Source: Epilithonimonas mollis (GTDB taxonomy: Bacteria; Bacteroidota; Bacteroidia; Flavobacteriales; Weeksellaceae). From it: DNA of 64,000 bases. The notes beneath the pieces were generated by a model, which had not been told where the DNA came from, searched no databases, and worked only from the letters and a program-made list of their open reading frames with translations. Below, one piece after another: positions 1-8,747 of the stretch. The position numbers and the translations under genes were made by a program. Location: the NCBI RefSeq assembly GCF_900142325.1, contig NZ_FRAM01000002.1, positions 248,001-312,000 on the forward strand, given 5' to 3'. The stretch's first letter is position 1. Each line of letters begins with the position of its first letter.

Positions 1-963
1 AAGTGTTGCATTTCTACCTGCAAGATTGAATTTTTCCTGAGGGAAAAGCGGTGTCAGGTATTCAAAAGCGACCCGGTCTTTGATGAAAGCCAGATCTCTG
101 CCGTTAACTTCTGTAGGTTTCAGGAGTGAAAAATATTTCTCGCCCTCTTTTGGAAGTCTCACGATTCCTTTTACCGTGTCCCCGGTTTTCAAACCATAAT
201 TCCTGATCTGATTTGTAGAAACGTACACGTCATCCGGAGATGATATATAACTGAAATCTGAAGAACGAAGAAATCCGTAGTTATCAGGAAGAATTTCCAG
301 CACGCCTTCTATAGAAACAATACCGTCAAAGTTGAATTCCTTTTTTGGAGCAGTTTCAGGCTGATGGTTGTCAGATTGTTCTTTTTGATTGTTGTGTTGA
401 GGGTTGGGGTTTTGTGTTTTTTGTTGACCTCTGTTATTATTGTTGGTCTTTTGCTGATTATTTTGATGCTGAGGATTTTGCTGTTTTGCTTTTGGATCCT
501 CGGTTTTTTCTTCAGCTTTTGGAAGGCTTTCTACAGTATTTTCGGCGGTTGTTTCTTCCGGCTTTGGTTGGCTGACTCTTGTCCTTTGTTTTTTATTCGG
601 TGGATTTTGCTTTTTGATTTCCGTTGTTTGGACTTCCTCCTTTATTGGCATTTCTGCTACAGGGTTTTCAGCAATTGTGGACGTTTCTTCCTGCTGAGCA
701 GAAGTTTTTTCTGTTGGTTTCCTGCCTCTTTTTTTAGGAGCAGGTGCTTTTTCCTTCGGTGTTTCGTCGGGAGTTTTATTCATATTTTCCGGGTTGGCGT
801 TCAGATAATCTTTGATGACTTTCGGGTTGGAAGCCTGATAATCGAGGATTGCAAAAACAGTCTCTTCAGGAGAGCTTTTCTTTGCAAGTTTAACGCCTAA
901 ATCTTTAGAAAGTTTGGTCAATTCCTCTTCGGATTTGGACCTTAGCGTTTCAATATTAAACAT
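1..963 (-). CDS. rho: Transcription termination factor Rho (N-terminal part, cut by window edge)
   Basis: Rho is the hexameric RNA-dependent ATPase that ends transcription. Reading the minus strand from the ATG at 963-961 gives 321 open codons running off the window start. Residues 1-50 look like the Rho N-terminal helical domain. Residues about 70-207 are a low-complexity insertion: basic and proline/glutamate-rich first, then strongly Asn/Gln-rich at about 160-207. The RNA-binding cold-shock-like fold begins near 209 and carries GVLEILPDNYGFLRS, a hallmark of Rho. The visible part ends in PLFPQEKFNLAG, just before the ATPase domain. The Walker motifs lie outside the window. Two ORFs on the opposite strand at 345-900 are shadows of the insertion. 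The family call is secure. Confidence 0.95.
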   Translation of the reverse strand, partial: MFNIETLRSKSEEELTKLSKDLGVKLAKKSSPEETVFAILDYQASNPKVIKDYLNANPENMNKTPDETPKEKAPAPKKRGRKPTEKTSAQQEETSTIAENPVAEMPIKEEVQTTEIKKQNPPNKKQRTRVSQPKPEETTAENTVESLPKAEEKTEDPKAKQQNPQHQNNQQKTNNNNRGQQKTQNPNPQHNNQKEQSDNHQPETAPKKEFNFDGIVSIEGVLEILPDNYGFLRSSDFSYISSPDDVYVSTNQIRNYGLKTGDTVKGIVRLPKEGEKYFSLLKPTEVNGRDLAFIKDRVAFEYLTPLFPQEKFNLAGRNATL

Positions 964-1049
964 ATAATACGTAAAAGGGTAATTTTTATTTGTGTAAAAG
1001 TAAGAATGAAAACCAGGCGGTTATCATTTTTAAAAAGGTAATTACAATG

Positions 1050-1080
1050 CAAATCTACATTAATTTTTGAATTACGCAAA
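1050..1080 (-). promoter_or_regulatory. Probable rho promoter
   Basis: On the minus strand a TTTG (1080-1077) lies 19 bases before TAGATTTG (1057-1050), matching the Bacteroidota -33/-7 consensus TTTG and TAnnTTTG. Transcription would start near 1043 and leave a leader of about 80 bases before the rho ATG. It overlaps the divergent DUF4293 promoter. Confidence 0.5.
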
Positions 1081-1096
1081 AATTATTTTATTTTTG
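1066..1096 (+). promoter_or_regulatory. Probable promoter of the DUF4293 gene
   Basis: TTTG at 1066-1069 and TATTTTTG at 1089-1096 are spaced by 19 bases, a full match to the Bacteroidota promoter consensus. Transcription would start near 1103. This excludes the upstream in-frame start at 1067 for the next gene and supports 1136. Confidence 0.55.
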
Positions 1097-1135
1097 CAGC
1101 CTATTTATAAGCTTTATAAAAGATTTATAATAAAG

Positions 1136-1525
1136 ATGTTACAAAGAATACAGACAGTCTGGATATTTTTAGCCGTTTTGGGAACTGTTTTCCTGAATAT
1201 CACTGCGCAGGATTTCGATATTCTGGGCAGATATTTGACGATCAATGCCACCACGGTTATTTTGATTTTATTCGGTGTGTTGAGTATTTTTAGTTTCAGA
1301 AACAGGAAAAGACAAATTTTGCTGAATAACATCAGCATCATTATAAACGTTTTGTTGATTGGTCTTTTAGCGTATTGGCTGCTAAACCTATCCGGAGGAA
1401 TCTCGATTCCTGAGAAGGGTATTGAGCCGGTTTTTCCATTGATTTCTGTGATATGTCTGCTTCTTGCGAACATGTACATCAGAAAAGATGAAAGGCTCGT
1501 AAAATCTGTAGACAGACTGCGATAG
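1136..1525 (+). CDS. DUF4293 family membrane protein
   Basis: A 129-residue protein beginning MLQRIQTVWIFLAVLG with four hydrophobic segments at about 7-22, 38-53, 62-80 and 95-110, typical of the DUF4293 family of small integral membrane proteins found in Bacteroidota. Function is unknown. An in-frame start at 1067 would add 23 residues, but it lies inside the promoter, so the ATG at 1136 is preferred. It is transcribed divergently from rho and followed by a strong terminator, so it is probably monocistronic. Confidence 0.8.
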   Translation: MLQRIQTVWIFLAVLGTVFLNITAQDFDILGRYLTINATTVILILFGVLSIFSFRNRKRQILLNNISIIINVLLIGLLAYWLLNLSGGISIPEKGIEPVFPLISVICLLLANMYIRKDERLVKSVDRLR

Positions 1526-1550
1526 ACCTGCGACGATTTTTTTGAGTGAG

Positions 1551-1580
1551 AACAGCTTCCGTTTTGGAAGCTGTTTTTTC
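1551..1580 (+). terminator. Rho-independent terminator after DUF4293 gene
   Basis: A perfect 10-bp stem AACAGCTTCC / GGAAGCTGTT (1551-1560 and 1566-1575) with a 5-base loop runs into a T tract. Confidence 0.85.
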
Positions 1581-1645
1581 GTATAATAAGTAACAATTAC
1601 AGGATAATAAAGACTTATATTTAACTTAATAACAAGCATTAAATT

Positions 1646-2575
1646 ATGAAAAAATTAAATATTACTTTTTTATTTATGTTATCTGCTTTTTCTTTCGCAC
1701 AGGAAATTTCAAAAGAAAGAGTTATAGAAATCGTTTCTACCTTAGCTTCGGATGAGATGAAAGGCAGAAAATTCGGAATGACCGAAAATGACAAGGCTGC
1801 AGAATATATCGCCAGCGAATTCAAAAATAATAATCTAGCCTTTTGTACAGGAGATTCTTATCTGATTCCTTTTGAATATAAAGGACAGAAAGGTTATAAC
1901 ATTTGTGGTGTCAAAAAAGGAAAATCAGATAAAAGCCTTGCTTTTTCAGCGCATTTTGACCATATCGGAACAAATAATAATAAGGAAGGCGATAATATCT
2001 ATAACGGAGCCGATGATGATGCAAGCGGCGTTGCCACGGTAATTGGTTTAGCAGATTATTTTAAAGATAAGAAGACGGATTATTCGATGGTTTTCATGGC
2101 ATTCAATGCGGAAGAAGTAGGATTGATAGGCTCAAAAGCACTTGCAGAAAATCAAAATCTGAATCCAATTTTAGATAAAATCAAAGCACTGTTCAATTTC
2201 GAAATGCTGGCGACAGAATCTCAGTTTGGGAAAAACGCCGTATTCATGACAGGTGATGAATTTTCTGATTTTGACGAATTGATCAATGCCAATGCGGTAA
2301 ATGGGCTGAAAGTTTATCCGGATCCTTACCAAGGTGAACAGTTATTTTACAGGTCAGATAATGTGAATTTCGTTAAAAAGAAAATCATCGCTCATTCTAT
2401 CTCTACTGTTGATATGAACAAAGCATTCCATTATCATGCTGTGAATGACGATATGAAAATAGTGGATGGAGGCAATCTTACAGCAATCATCAACAATTTT
2501 GCAAAAACGATTGAAAAGCTGAATACCAAAAACTTTAATCCTGTTTATAATGACAAGGTAAAGTATGATTTTTAA
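1646..2575 (+). CDS. M28 family zinc aminopeptidase, secreted
   Basis: A 309-residue protein with a Sec signal peptide (residues 1-19, ending SFAQ). It has the M28 metal-site motifs in order: HFDH (103-106), GADDDASG (121-128), the EE pair (156-157) before VGLIGS, an acidic residue at about 186, and a C-terminal His in the HYHAVNDD stretch. These ligands bind two zinc ions in aminopeptidases that trim peptides in the periplasm or outside the cell. Length is normal for the single-domain forms. The exact substrate cannot be read from sequence. It lies before the ABC exporter with a 54-base gap that contains its own likely promoter for the exporter, so co-transcription is uncertain. Confidence 0.88.
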   Translation: MKKLNITFLFMLSAFSFAQEISKERVIEIVSTLASDEMKGRKFGMTENDKAAEYIASEFKNNNLAFCTGDSYLIPFEYKGQKGYNICGVKKGKSDKSLAFSAHFDHIGTNNNKEGDNIYNGADDDASGVATVIGLADYFKDKKTDYSMVFMAFNAEEVGLIGSKALAENQNLNPILDKIKALFNFEMLATESQFGKNAVFMTGDEFSDFDELINANAVNGLKVYPDPYQGEQLFYRSDNVNFVKKKIIAHSISTVDMNKAFHYHAVNDDMKIVDGGNLTAIINNFAKTIEKLNTKNFNPVYNDKVKYDF

Positions 2576-2604
2576 CGTCTTATGAACTAACTATTTATTT
2601 TCCG

Positions 2605-2612
2605 TATTTTTG
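2605..2612 (+). promoter_or_regulatory. Candidate -7 element upstream of the ABC exporter
   Basis: TATTTTTG fits TAnnTTTG and ends 17 bases before the ATG at 2630. I see no good -33 TTTG at the expected distance, so this is a weaker call. Confidence 0.35.
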
Positions 2613-2629
2613 CGGTTCAATTTTTCTTA

Positions 2630-4468
2630 ATGAAACCATTTCAACGTATTCTCAGTATTGCCAGGCCACACCAAAAATTCCTTTGGGGCAGTATGTTTTT
2701 CAATATACTTTATTCCCTGCTACAGATTGCTTCCATCGGGACTTTGCTTCCGATCCTTAGCGTGATGTTCGGAACTGTGGAAAAAGTTGATACTTCTAGA
2801 GTACCGGTCTGGAGTGGCAGAATTGCGGATTATTTCGGTTATGTCAAAGATTGGGCGTATTACACCATCCAGATCAATATGGATCAGCACGGCGGAATCA
2901 AAGTTCTGGCGGTTCTCTGTTCTATCACTGCAGCAGCTTTTTTACTGAGAAATATTTTCCGTTATATTGGTTCTTATTTATTGGTCAATTATCGTGTTGG
3001 GATCACAAGAGACCTTCGCACATCGATGTATGATAAATTTCTGAAATTGCCGGTTTCCTTTTTTACAGAACAAAGAAAAGGCGATATGATGTCTAGAATC
3101 TCCAATGATATCGGTGCGGTTGAAGGTGGGATTATGGGCTCGTTGGTAGATATTGTAAATTCACCGTTTATGATTATTTCATCACTCACAGCATTGTTTC
3201 TTCTGTCTCCACAACTAACTTTGTTTTCTTTAATTGTATTCCCGGTTATGGGGTGGATCATTTCTTGGGTAGGTAAAAGTCTGAAAAAGCAGGCCAGATT
3301 TGCTCAGGAAGAATTAGGAAATTTATTCTCTCTGGTTGATGAAACCTTAAAATCTTCCAAGGTTATAAAGATTTTTAATGCAGATAAAATCCTGAAAAAC
3401 AGGTTCAATAAAACGACAGACCAATGGCAACACCACGCCATTTCTATGAGCAGAAGAAGAGAATTAGCTTCTCCGATGAGTGAATTTTTGGGATCTGTAA
3501 CAATGCTGATAATTACTTATTATGCAGGAACAGAGATCATTAATGGTACCAACAAAGATCCTGCGACTTTCTTAGCATTTATAGGGGTCTTCTTCCAGGT
3601 TTTAGATCCTGCTAAACGGTTGTCAAATGCAATCTCTGCGATCCAGGGCGGAATGGCGAGTCTGGAAAGGGTGTCGGAAGTTTTGGATTATGATTTAAAA
3701 GTAGAGGAAGTTCCCAATCCAACACCGATTTCTGAAATCAAAGATAAAATAGAATTCAAAAATATTGGTTTTTATTACGAAAAATCAAACTTGATTCTAA
3801 AAAATGTGTCGATTACTTTACCAAAAGGAAAAACGGTCGCTTTGGTTGGTCAATCCGGAAGTGGAAAAACAACGATTGCCAATCTCTTAGCAAGATTCTA
3901 CGATGTTCCTGAAGGCGAAATTTTAATCGATGGACATAATATCAAAAATCTGAAACTGACAGATTATCGCAAGCTTTTGGGAATGGTAACCCAGGAATCT
4001 GTTTTGTTCAATGATTCGGTTTATAACAATATTTTAATGGGAAATCCTGATGCAACCGAATCGCAGGTGATAGAAGCTGCAAAAATCGCCAATGCCCACG
4101 AGTTTATTTCCCAGCTTCAGGAAGGTTATTACACCAATATCGGCGACGATGGAAACAAGCTTTCCGGAGGTCAAAAACAGCGTGTTTCTATCGCAAGAGC
4201 CGTTCTGAAAAATCCGCCAATTATGATTTTGGACGAGGCAACTTCTGCTTTGGACACAGAATCCGAAAGATACGTACAGGATGCGTTGGAAAAAATGATG
4301 GAGAACAGAACATCACTAATTATCGCGCACAGATTATCCACAATTCAGAAAGCGGATCATATTGTGGTAATGGAAAAGGGTGACATCATAGAGCAAGGTT
4401 CTCACCAGGAACTGATGGAGAAAAATGGGACTTACCGAAAGTTGGTTGAGCTTCAGAATTTTGATTAA
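2630..4468 (+). CDS. ABC exporter, fused membrane and ATPase domains (MsbA-like)
   Basis: A 612-residue half-transporter: six membrane helices in residues about 15-330, then the ATP-binding domain. The Walker A motif GQSGSGKTT is near 406-414, the signature LSGGQ near 510, the Walker B ILDEATSALD near 532, and the H-loop AHRLST near 564. This is the complete architecture of homodimeric exporters such as the lipid A flippase MsbA, and Bacteroidota members of this group are usually annotated as MsbA or multidrug exporters. The substrate is an inference. Its TAA overlaps the ATG of the next gene by one base (TAATG), so translation is likely coupled. Confidence 0.92.
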   Translation: MKPFQRILSIARPHQKFLWGSMFFNILYSLLQIASIGTLLPILSVMFGTVEKVDTSRVPVWSGRIADYFGYVKDWAYYTIQINMDQHGGIKVLAVLCSITAAAFLLRNIFRYIGSYLLVNYRVGITRDLRTSMYDKFLKLPVSFFTEQRKGDMMSRISNDIGAVEGGIMGSLVDIVNSPFMIISSLTALFLLSPQLTLFSLIVFPVMGWIISWVGKSLKKQARFAQEELGNLFSLVDETLKSSKVIKIFNADKILKNRFNKTTDQWQHHAISMSRRRELASPMSEFLGSVTMLIITYYAGTEIINGTNKDPATFLAFIGVFFQVLDPAKRLSNAISAIQGGMASLERVSEVLDYDLKVEEVPNPTPISEIKDKIEFKNIGFYYEKSNLILKNVSITLPKGKTVALVGQSGSGKTTIANLLARFYDVPEGEILIDGHNIKNLKLTDYRKLLGMVTQESVLFNDSVYNNILMGNPDATESQVIEAAKIANAHEFISQLQEGYYTNIGDDGNKLSGGQKQRVSIARAVLKNPPIMILDEATSALDTESERYVQDALEKMMENRTSLIIAHRLSTIQKADHIVVMEKGDIIEQGSHQELMEKNGTYRKLVELQNFD

Positions 4469-4812
4469 TGAATCCAATTCAGGAATATTTTTATCGAATT
4501 GATGAGCCTGCGAGAAGTGTGCTTTTATTTATCCGAGAAAAGATTCTAAATTCTGATGAACTAATTACCGAGACTTTCAGCTTTGGACTTCCCTTTTTGA
4601 AATACAAAAAGAAAATGCTTTGCTATTTTTATTACAGCAAACAGCATCAAAAACATTATCTCAGCTTTTATCACGGCGATAGGGTAGATTATCCCGAACT
4701 CTTATCTGAAGGTAGAAAAAAGTTTAAAATCTTACTTCTGGATATGGATGAAGATTTGCCAATGGAATTGATTTTCAATATTCTTGATGAAGTGAAAACT
4801 TATATCAAATAA
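4468..4812 (+). CDS. DUF1801 domain protein
   Basis: A 114-residue soluble protein with the features of the DUF1801/YdhG-like family: an N-terminal helix (EPARSVLLFIREKIL), a TFSFGLPFLKYKKKMLCYF strand region and a C-terminal helix (ILDEVKTYIK). The family has been linked to iron-chaperone-like frataxin folds, but no activity is established. It begins inside the stop codon of the exporter gene, so the two form an operon. There is no catalytic motif to point to. Confidence 0.75.
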   Translation: MNPIQEYFYRIDEPARSVLLFIREKILNSDELITETFSFGLPFLKYKKKMLCYFYYSKQHQKHYLSFYHGDRVDYPELLSEGRKKFKILLLDMDEDLPMELIFNILDEVKTYIK

Positions 4813-4830
4813 AATTTTAATTGAACGAAT

Positions 4831-5175
4831 TTACCCAACTTCCAATCCATTTTTCACAGGCAAACTTGGACTTAACAAAGTCACATCACTTTTATTTTCT
4901 CCATAAACTCCAAGAACAAGGCATTCACTGAAGAAGTTGGCGATCTGTTTCTTTGGGAAATTTACAACTGCGAGAATCTGTTTTCCTATTAATTCTTCTT
5001 TTTGATATAAAGCTGTGATTTGAGCAGAAGACTTCTTGATTCCCAAATCTCCAAAATCGATTTCTAATTGATAAGAAGGATTTCTTGCTTTTTCAAAATC
5101 ATTCACGGAAATAATTGTTCCAACTCTGATGTCGATTTTCTCAAAATCATTCCAGGATATTTCAGGTTTTGTCAT
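4831..5175 (-). CDS. csaA: CsaA-type tRNA-binding protein
   Basis: A 114-residue protein consisting of a single tRNA-binding (EMAP/Trbp111-like OB) domain. It has IDIRVGTI near the N-terminus, GIKKSSAQIT in the middle, and the family's QILAVVNFPKKQIANFFSECLVLG core. CsaA proteins are dimers that bind tRNA and have reported export-chaperone activity. The length is exactly that of the family. The stop codon of the upstream TPR gene overlaps its start by four bases (ATGA), so the zincin-TPR-csaA genes read as one minus-strand operon. Confidence 0.88.
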   Translation of the reverse strand: MTKPEISWNDFEKIDIRVGTIISVNDFEKARNPSYQLEIDFGDLGIKKSSAQITALYQKEELIGKQILAVVNFPKKQIANFFSECLVLGVYGENKSDVTLLSPSLPVKNGLEVG

Positions 5176-6017
5176 TGTTTTTTATTTTCATTTAATGATT
5201 CAACCAAATTTTCCACCATCCATTTCTTGATTTGATAAGGATAGTCTTCATAGAATCTATTATCTTCTGTGATTGTATTATCTGCTAATAAGTTTTCTTG
5301 GGCTTTTTTTATAATTTCCAAAGCCTCAGGTTTCCTATTGAGATAATATAAACTTACTCCTTCGTAATATTGAGCATCGGAAAATTTTGTATTCAGTTTT
5401 AGACTTTCATCAAAATATTTTATGGCTTCAGTGTAATTTTCTCTTTCATAAAAAGTAATTCCGAGGTAGAATAATTCTAAAAAATGAGGTTCAATCCCGT
5501 TTGAAGCAAAAAGGTTGGTAGAAGTTTTAAGATTGTCTTCAGCTTCTTGATATTGATTCAGTTGAATCTGCGACAGAGCTTTGTAAAAGACATAAGAATG
5601 GTCCATAATGATACCTTTTGGATATTTCTTAATCAGAACGTCCAAATCATTAATTGAAACGTTGTAATCCTTTTGAAAAATACATTTTATAAATGCCCGA
5701 TAAGAAAGATAGGAATCAAATTCGTCATCATTTTTAACAGCATTATCAAGATACTTCATTCCAAGTTCATACTTTTTCCTCTTGAATAAAGGCATTGCTT
5801 TCTGTTGCCAGAGAAAAGCATCTTTTGGTAAATAAACCAAAGCCGAATCTAGATATTGCTGATATTTTGGATGAAAATAAGAATACTTAAAAGCACCGTT
5901 CTTTAAATATTTTTCATAAACACTTTTCTTATCCTGAGCTGAAAAAATAATTGGAACAAATATTATGAGTATAATTATGAATTTATAGTTCATGGGAAGT
6001 GATAAAATTTTCTTCAT
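5172..6017 (-). CDS. Secreted tetratricopeptide repeat protein
   Basis: 281 residues from the ATG at 6017. A signal peptide (positively charged start, hydrophobic IIILIIFVPIIF, cleavage after FSAQ) precedes at least five TPR-like helix pairs, including the clear repeat with YYLGITFYERENYTEAIKYFDESLKLN. TPR arrays mediate protein-protein contacts; the partner is unknown. A longer frame starting at 6065 would overlap the upstream gene, whereas 6017 lies directly after that gene's stop at 6019-6021. An even later Met at 5993 is possible. Confidence 0.75.
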   Translation of the reverse strand: MKKILSLPMNYKFIIILIIFVPIIFSAQDKKSVYEKYLKNGAFKYSYFHPKYQQYLDSALVYLPKDAFLWQQKAMPLFKRKKYELGMKYLDNAVKNDDEFDSYLSYRAFIKCIFQKDYNVSINDLDVLIKKYPKGIIMDHSYVFYKALSQIQLNQYQEAEDNLKTSTNLFASNGIEPHFLELFYLGITFYERENYTEAIKYFDESLKLNTKFSDAQYYEGVSLYYLNRKPEALEIIKKAQENLLADNTITEDNRFYEDYPYQIKKWMVENLVESLNENKKQ

Positions 6018-6018
6018 A

Positions 6019-6543
6019 CTAGATTGTTTTATTTTTAATGTCTTGCAAGAACTTTTCAACTTCAAGTTTTTGCTCCAAATATTTTAATTGAAGTTCGCTT
6101 CCTTCGCCCATTCTTGAATAATAAATCAATGCTTTTTCGCCGAAGAAATTTTTGTAATAATCCGACAGTTCTGGGATTTGTGGAAAATTGGTATGGAAAA
6201 GCATTTCGTAATAAGCCTGCCATTCGCGCTCATTTTTGTCCAGAATCATCATTCTTGGCGATTTTTGGCGAACGTGCAACATCTCGTGGGCGAGCATATT
6301 GAGAACCAAAGTCAAATCAAAATCGAAAATGTTTTTGGGAATCATCACATGTTGCATTTCTCCGATTTCGCCATTGGCTGTCAAGAGAATGGATTCCTTT
6401 TCTAATTCTTCTCTGAAACCAAATCCGGCAAAATTCTCATCATCCAAATTAAATTGATGGATTAGGAATCTCGCAGCTTCCAGGATTTCACCGGTTTTTT
6501 TATAGGCATTAATATTAGATTGTAATCGTTCGTAATTCATCAT
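6019..6543 (-). CDS. Small HExxH zinc-metallopeptidase-like protein
   Basis: A 174-residue cytosolic protein without signal peptide or membrane segment. It carries HEMLH at residues 86-90, the zincin HExxH motif, in a helix preceded by VLNMLA. It is followed by NEREWQAYYEM (104-114), whose acidic residues could supply the third zinc ligand. This arrangement resembles the ImmA/SprT-like minimal zincins. I cannot assign a named family or substrate. It is the first gene of an apparent operon with the TPR protein and csaA, and is separated from sufD by a terminator. Confidence 0.65.
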   Translation of the reverse strand: MMNYERLQSNINAYKKTGEILEAARFLIHQFNLDDENFAGFGFREELEKESILLTANGEIGEMQHVMIPKNIFDFDLTLVLNMLAHEMLHVRQKSPRMMILDKNEREWQAYYEMLFHTNFPQIPELSDYYKNFFGEKALIYYSRMGEGSELQLKYLEQKLEVEKFLQDIKNKTI

Positions 6544-6555
6544 TCATATTTTTAT

Positions 6556-6588
6556 CAAAAATAAAAAATCCCAGAATATTCCGGGATT
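6556..6588 (-). terminator. Terminator of the suf operon
   Basis: On the minus strand AATCCC and GGGATT arms (plus 6583-6588 and 6567-6572) enclose a further GAAT/ATTC pairing, followed by a T-rich run (plus 6556-6568). It lies just after sufD and before the zincin gene. Confidence 0.65.
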
Positions 6589-6609
6589 AAATTATTTATC
6601 TAAAAGTTT

Positions 6610-7938
6610 CTAGAATTCCATACTTACCTCAAGCTTTTCTGCGAGGAGTTTGGAAACTTTGACCTTTAGTGGCTCTATATCGATGTTTTGCATCGCATCG
6701 TTGGCGAAAGCGTAAAGCAACAATGCTCTGGCTTCTTTCTTGGAAATCCCACGAGCTCTCAGGTAGAACATCGCGTCTTCGTTCAGCTGTCCAACGGTAC
6801 AACCATGCGAACATTTTACGTCGTCTGCGAAAATCTCCAGCTGAGGTTTTGTGTCGATGGAAGCGCCTTCGTCCAGCAAAATATTATTATTTTGTTGATA
6901 TGCATTGGTTTTTTGAGCAATCTTGTTCACGAACACTTTTCCGTTGAAAACACCGTGAGATTTGTCTTTGTATATGCCTTTGTAATTCTGGTAAGATTCA
7001 CAATTTGGTGTGTTATGATGAACGGCAGTGTGGTGATCTACCAACTGGTCTTTGCCGATAATCGTGATGCCATTCATAAACGAGTTAATATTCTCGCCGT
7101 TGTGAATGAAATCCAGATTGTTACGAACCAATTTTCCTCCAAAGGAGAAAGTGTTCACAGTAGTTAAAGAATTTCTTTCCTGTTTTGCAAACGTGTGGTC
7201 AACTAAGTAAGAAGTGTCGCTGTCGTTCTGCAATTTGTGCCAATCCGTTTTTGCATTTTGGTAAGTGAAAATCTCTGTCACTGAATTCGTTAGCACGAAA
7301 GATTCGTCCAGATTGTGATGGCTTTCTATGATTTCTACCTTTGCACCTTCTTCTACAATCAGTAAATTTCTAGTGTTATAAAAAGCGTTTTCGTTTTGAT
7401 TTTGAGACAGATAAAAAATGTGAATTGGTTTTTCAATCACTACATTTTTTGGAACTCTCAGGAAAAATCCAAAGTTACAGTAAGCCAAATTCAGATTCGT
7501 GAAAGCCAAATCTTTGTTGGCAATCGTGTTAAAATATTTGTCAAAAGCTTCTTTGTGCGCAGAATCATTCAGGGCATAACTGAATGAGAGAAACTCCGCA
7601 TTGCCGATCGAAATCTTTGAAAATTCTTTATGAAGTTTTCCGTTGATGAAAACAATTCTGTCGAAGTTTTCTTCGCCTAGATGAAGCGCATCCAGTTGCT
7701 CTTTCGAGATATTGTGCTCTTCTGTCGGGAAAAAGTTGTACTCTTTTTCCGTGATTTCTTTGATATTGGTGTACTTGTATTCTTCATCTTTTTTGGTAGG
7801 GAAGCCTTTCAATTCAAAGTTTTGAATAGCGGTTTTTCTGTTTTCATCCAAAAAAGAATGTTGAAGCGTTCCTAAAAAAGAAGAATGCGTATTTATTGTT
7901 TGTTCAAATAAAGCCATTGTAATGGTTTGATTTTGCAT
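6610..7938 (-). CDS. sufD: Fe-S cluster assembly protein SufD
   Basis: A 442-residue member of the SufB/SufD scaffold family. Together with SufB and SufC it forms the SufBC2D complex on which iron-sulfur clusters are built in the cytosol. The C-terminal half has the parallel beta-helix repeats, and the conserved stretch KCSHGCTVGQLNEDAMFYLRARG with the ordering typical of SufD, then EARALLLYAFA. The first ATG gives MQNQTITMALFEQ. The internal ATG at 7917 (MALFEQ) is equally possible, and family members usually begin close to that point. Last gene of sufABCD; 28 bases follow sufC. Confidence 0.95.
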   Translation of the reverse strand: MQNQTITMALFEQTINTHSSFLGTLQHSFLDENRKTAIQNFELKGFPTKKDEEYKYTNIKEITEKEYNFFPTEEHNISKEQLDALHLGEENFDRIVFINGKLHKEFSKISIGNAEFLSFSYALNDSAHKEAFDKYFNTIANKDLAFTNLNLAYCNFGFFLRVPKNVVIEKPIHIFYLSQNQNENAFYNTRNLLIVEEGAKVEIIESHHNLDESFVLTNSVTEIFTYQNAKTDWHKLQNDSDTSYLVDHTFAKQERNSLTTVNTFSFGGKLVRNNLDFIHNGENINSFMNGITIIGKDQLVDHHTAVHHNTPNCESYQNYKGIYKDKSHGVFNGKVFVNKIAQKTNAYQQNNNILLDEGASIDTKPQLEIFADDVKCSHGCTVGQLNEDAMFYLRARGISKKEARALLLYAFANDAMQNIDIEPLKVKVSKLLAEKLEVSMEF

Positions 7939-7966
7939 CGATTAGAAGATTAAAATGAAATCCGAA

Positions 7967-8710
7967 TTAGTTTAAAAGCCAATCGTAACCTTTTTCTTCC
8001 AGTTCCAGAGCAAGAGATTTGTCTCCTGTTTTGATGATTTTTCCATCTGCCAAAACGTGAACAAAATCCGGCTGAATGTAATTCAGCAATCTTTGATAAT
8101 GCGTGATTAACAGAACTGCATTTCCTTCATTTTTGAATTTGTTAACGCCGTCTGCTACGATTCTTAATGCATCAATATCTAATCCGGAATCGGTTTCGTC
8201 TAGTATCGCTAATTTTGGATTAAGCATTACCATTTGGAAAATTTCGTTTCTCTTTTTTTCACCTCCGGAAAATCCCTCGTTCAAAGAACGGGAAAGAAAA
8301 TCTTTCTTGATTCCCAATTTCTCAGAGTTTTCACGGATTAATCCTAACATTTCCTTTGCGCCCATTTCTTCCAGTCCGTTTGCTTTTCTGGTTTCATTCA
8401 GTGCTGCTTTGATAAAGTTGGTCACAGAAACGCCAGGGATTTCCACAGGATATTGGAACGATAGGAAAATGCCTTTGTGCGCTCTTTCTTCAGGCGCATC
8501 TTCACCGATATCTTCACCTTCGAAAAGAATGTTCCCTTCAGTCACTTCATAATCCTCTTTCCCTGCAATTACAGAAGAAAGTGTGGATTTCCCTGCGCCA
8601 TTTGGTCCCATAATAGCATGAACCTCGCCTGGTTTTATTTCAAGATTGATTCCTTTTAATATTTCTGCGCCATCTTCAATTTTGGCGTGTAAGTTTTTGA
8701 TTTGTAACAT
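7967..8710 (-). CDS. sufC: Fe-S cluster assembly ATPase SufC
   Basis: A 247-residue ABC-type ATPase without membrane domain. Walker [10 protein letters not shown] is at 35-43, the SufC-type signature SGGEKKR at 148-154, and Walker B with [12 protein letters not shown] at 167-178. The SGGEKKRNE signature and the DETDSGLD form are diagnostic of SufC rather than transport ATPases. It powers conformational change in the SufBC2D scaffold. It lies between sufB and sufD with short gaps of 37 and 28 bases. Confidence 0.97.
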   Translation of the reverse strand: MLQIKNLHAKIEDGAEILKGINLEIKPGEVHAIMGPNGAGKSTLSSVIAGKEDYEVTEGNILFEGEDIGEDAPEERAHKGIFLSFQYPVEIPGVSVTNFIKAALNETRKANGLEEMGAKEMLGLIRENSEKLGIKKDFLSRSLNEGFSGGEKKRNEIFQMVMLNPKLAILDETDSGLDIDALRIVADGVNKFKNEGNAVLLITHYQRLLNYIQPDFVHVLADGKIIKTGDKSLALELEEKGYDWLLN

Positions 8711-8747
8711 TATATATGCTTAATATCTTGTGTTTAATTTTTAAATT

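Noticed and set aside
345-900. Two plus-strand ORFs of 76 and 178 residues (Phe/Leu-rich)
   Set aside because: They are the antisense shadow of the low-complexity insertion of rho, which reads as an intact Rho N-terminus on the minus strand.
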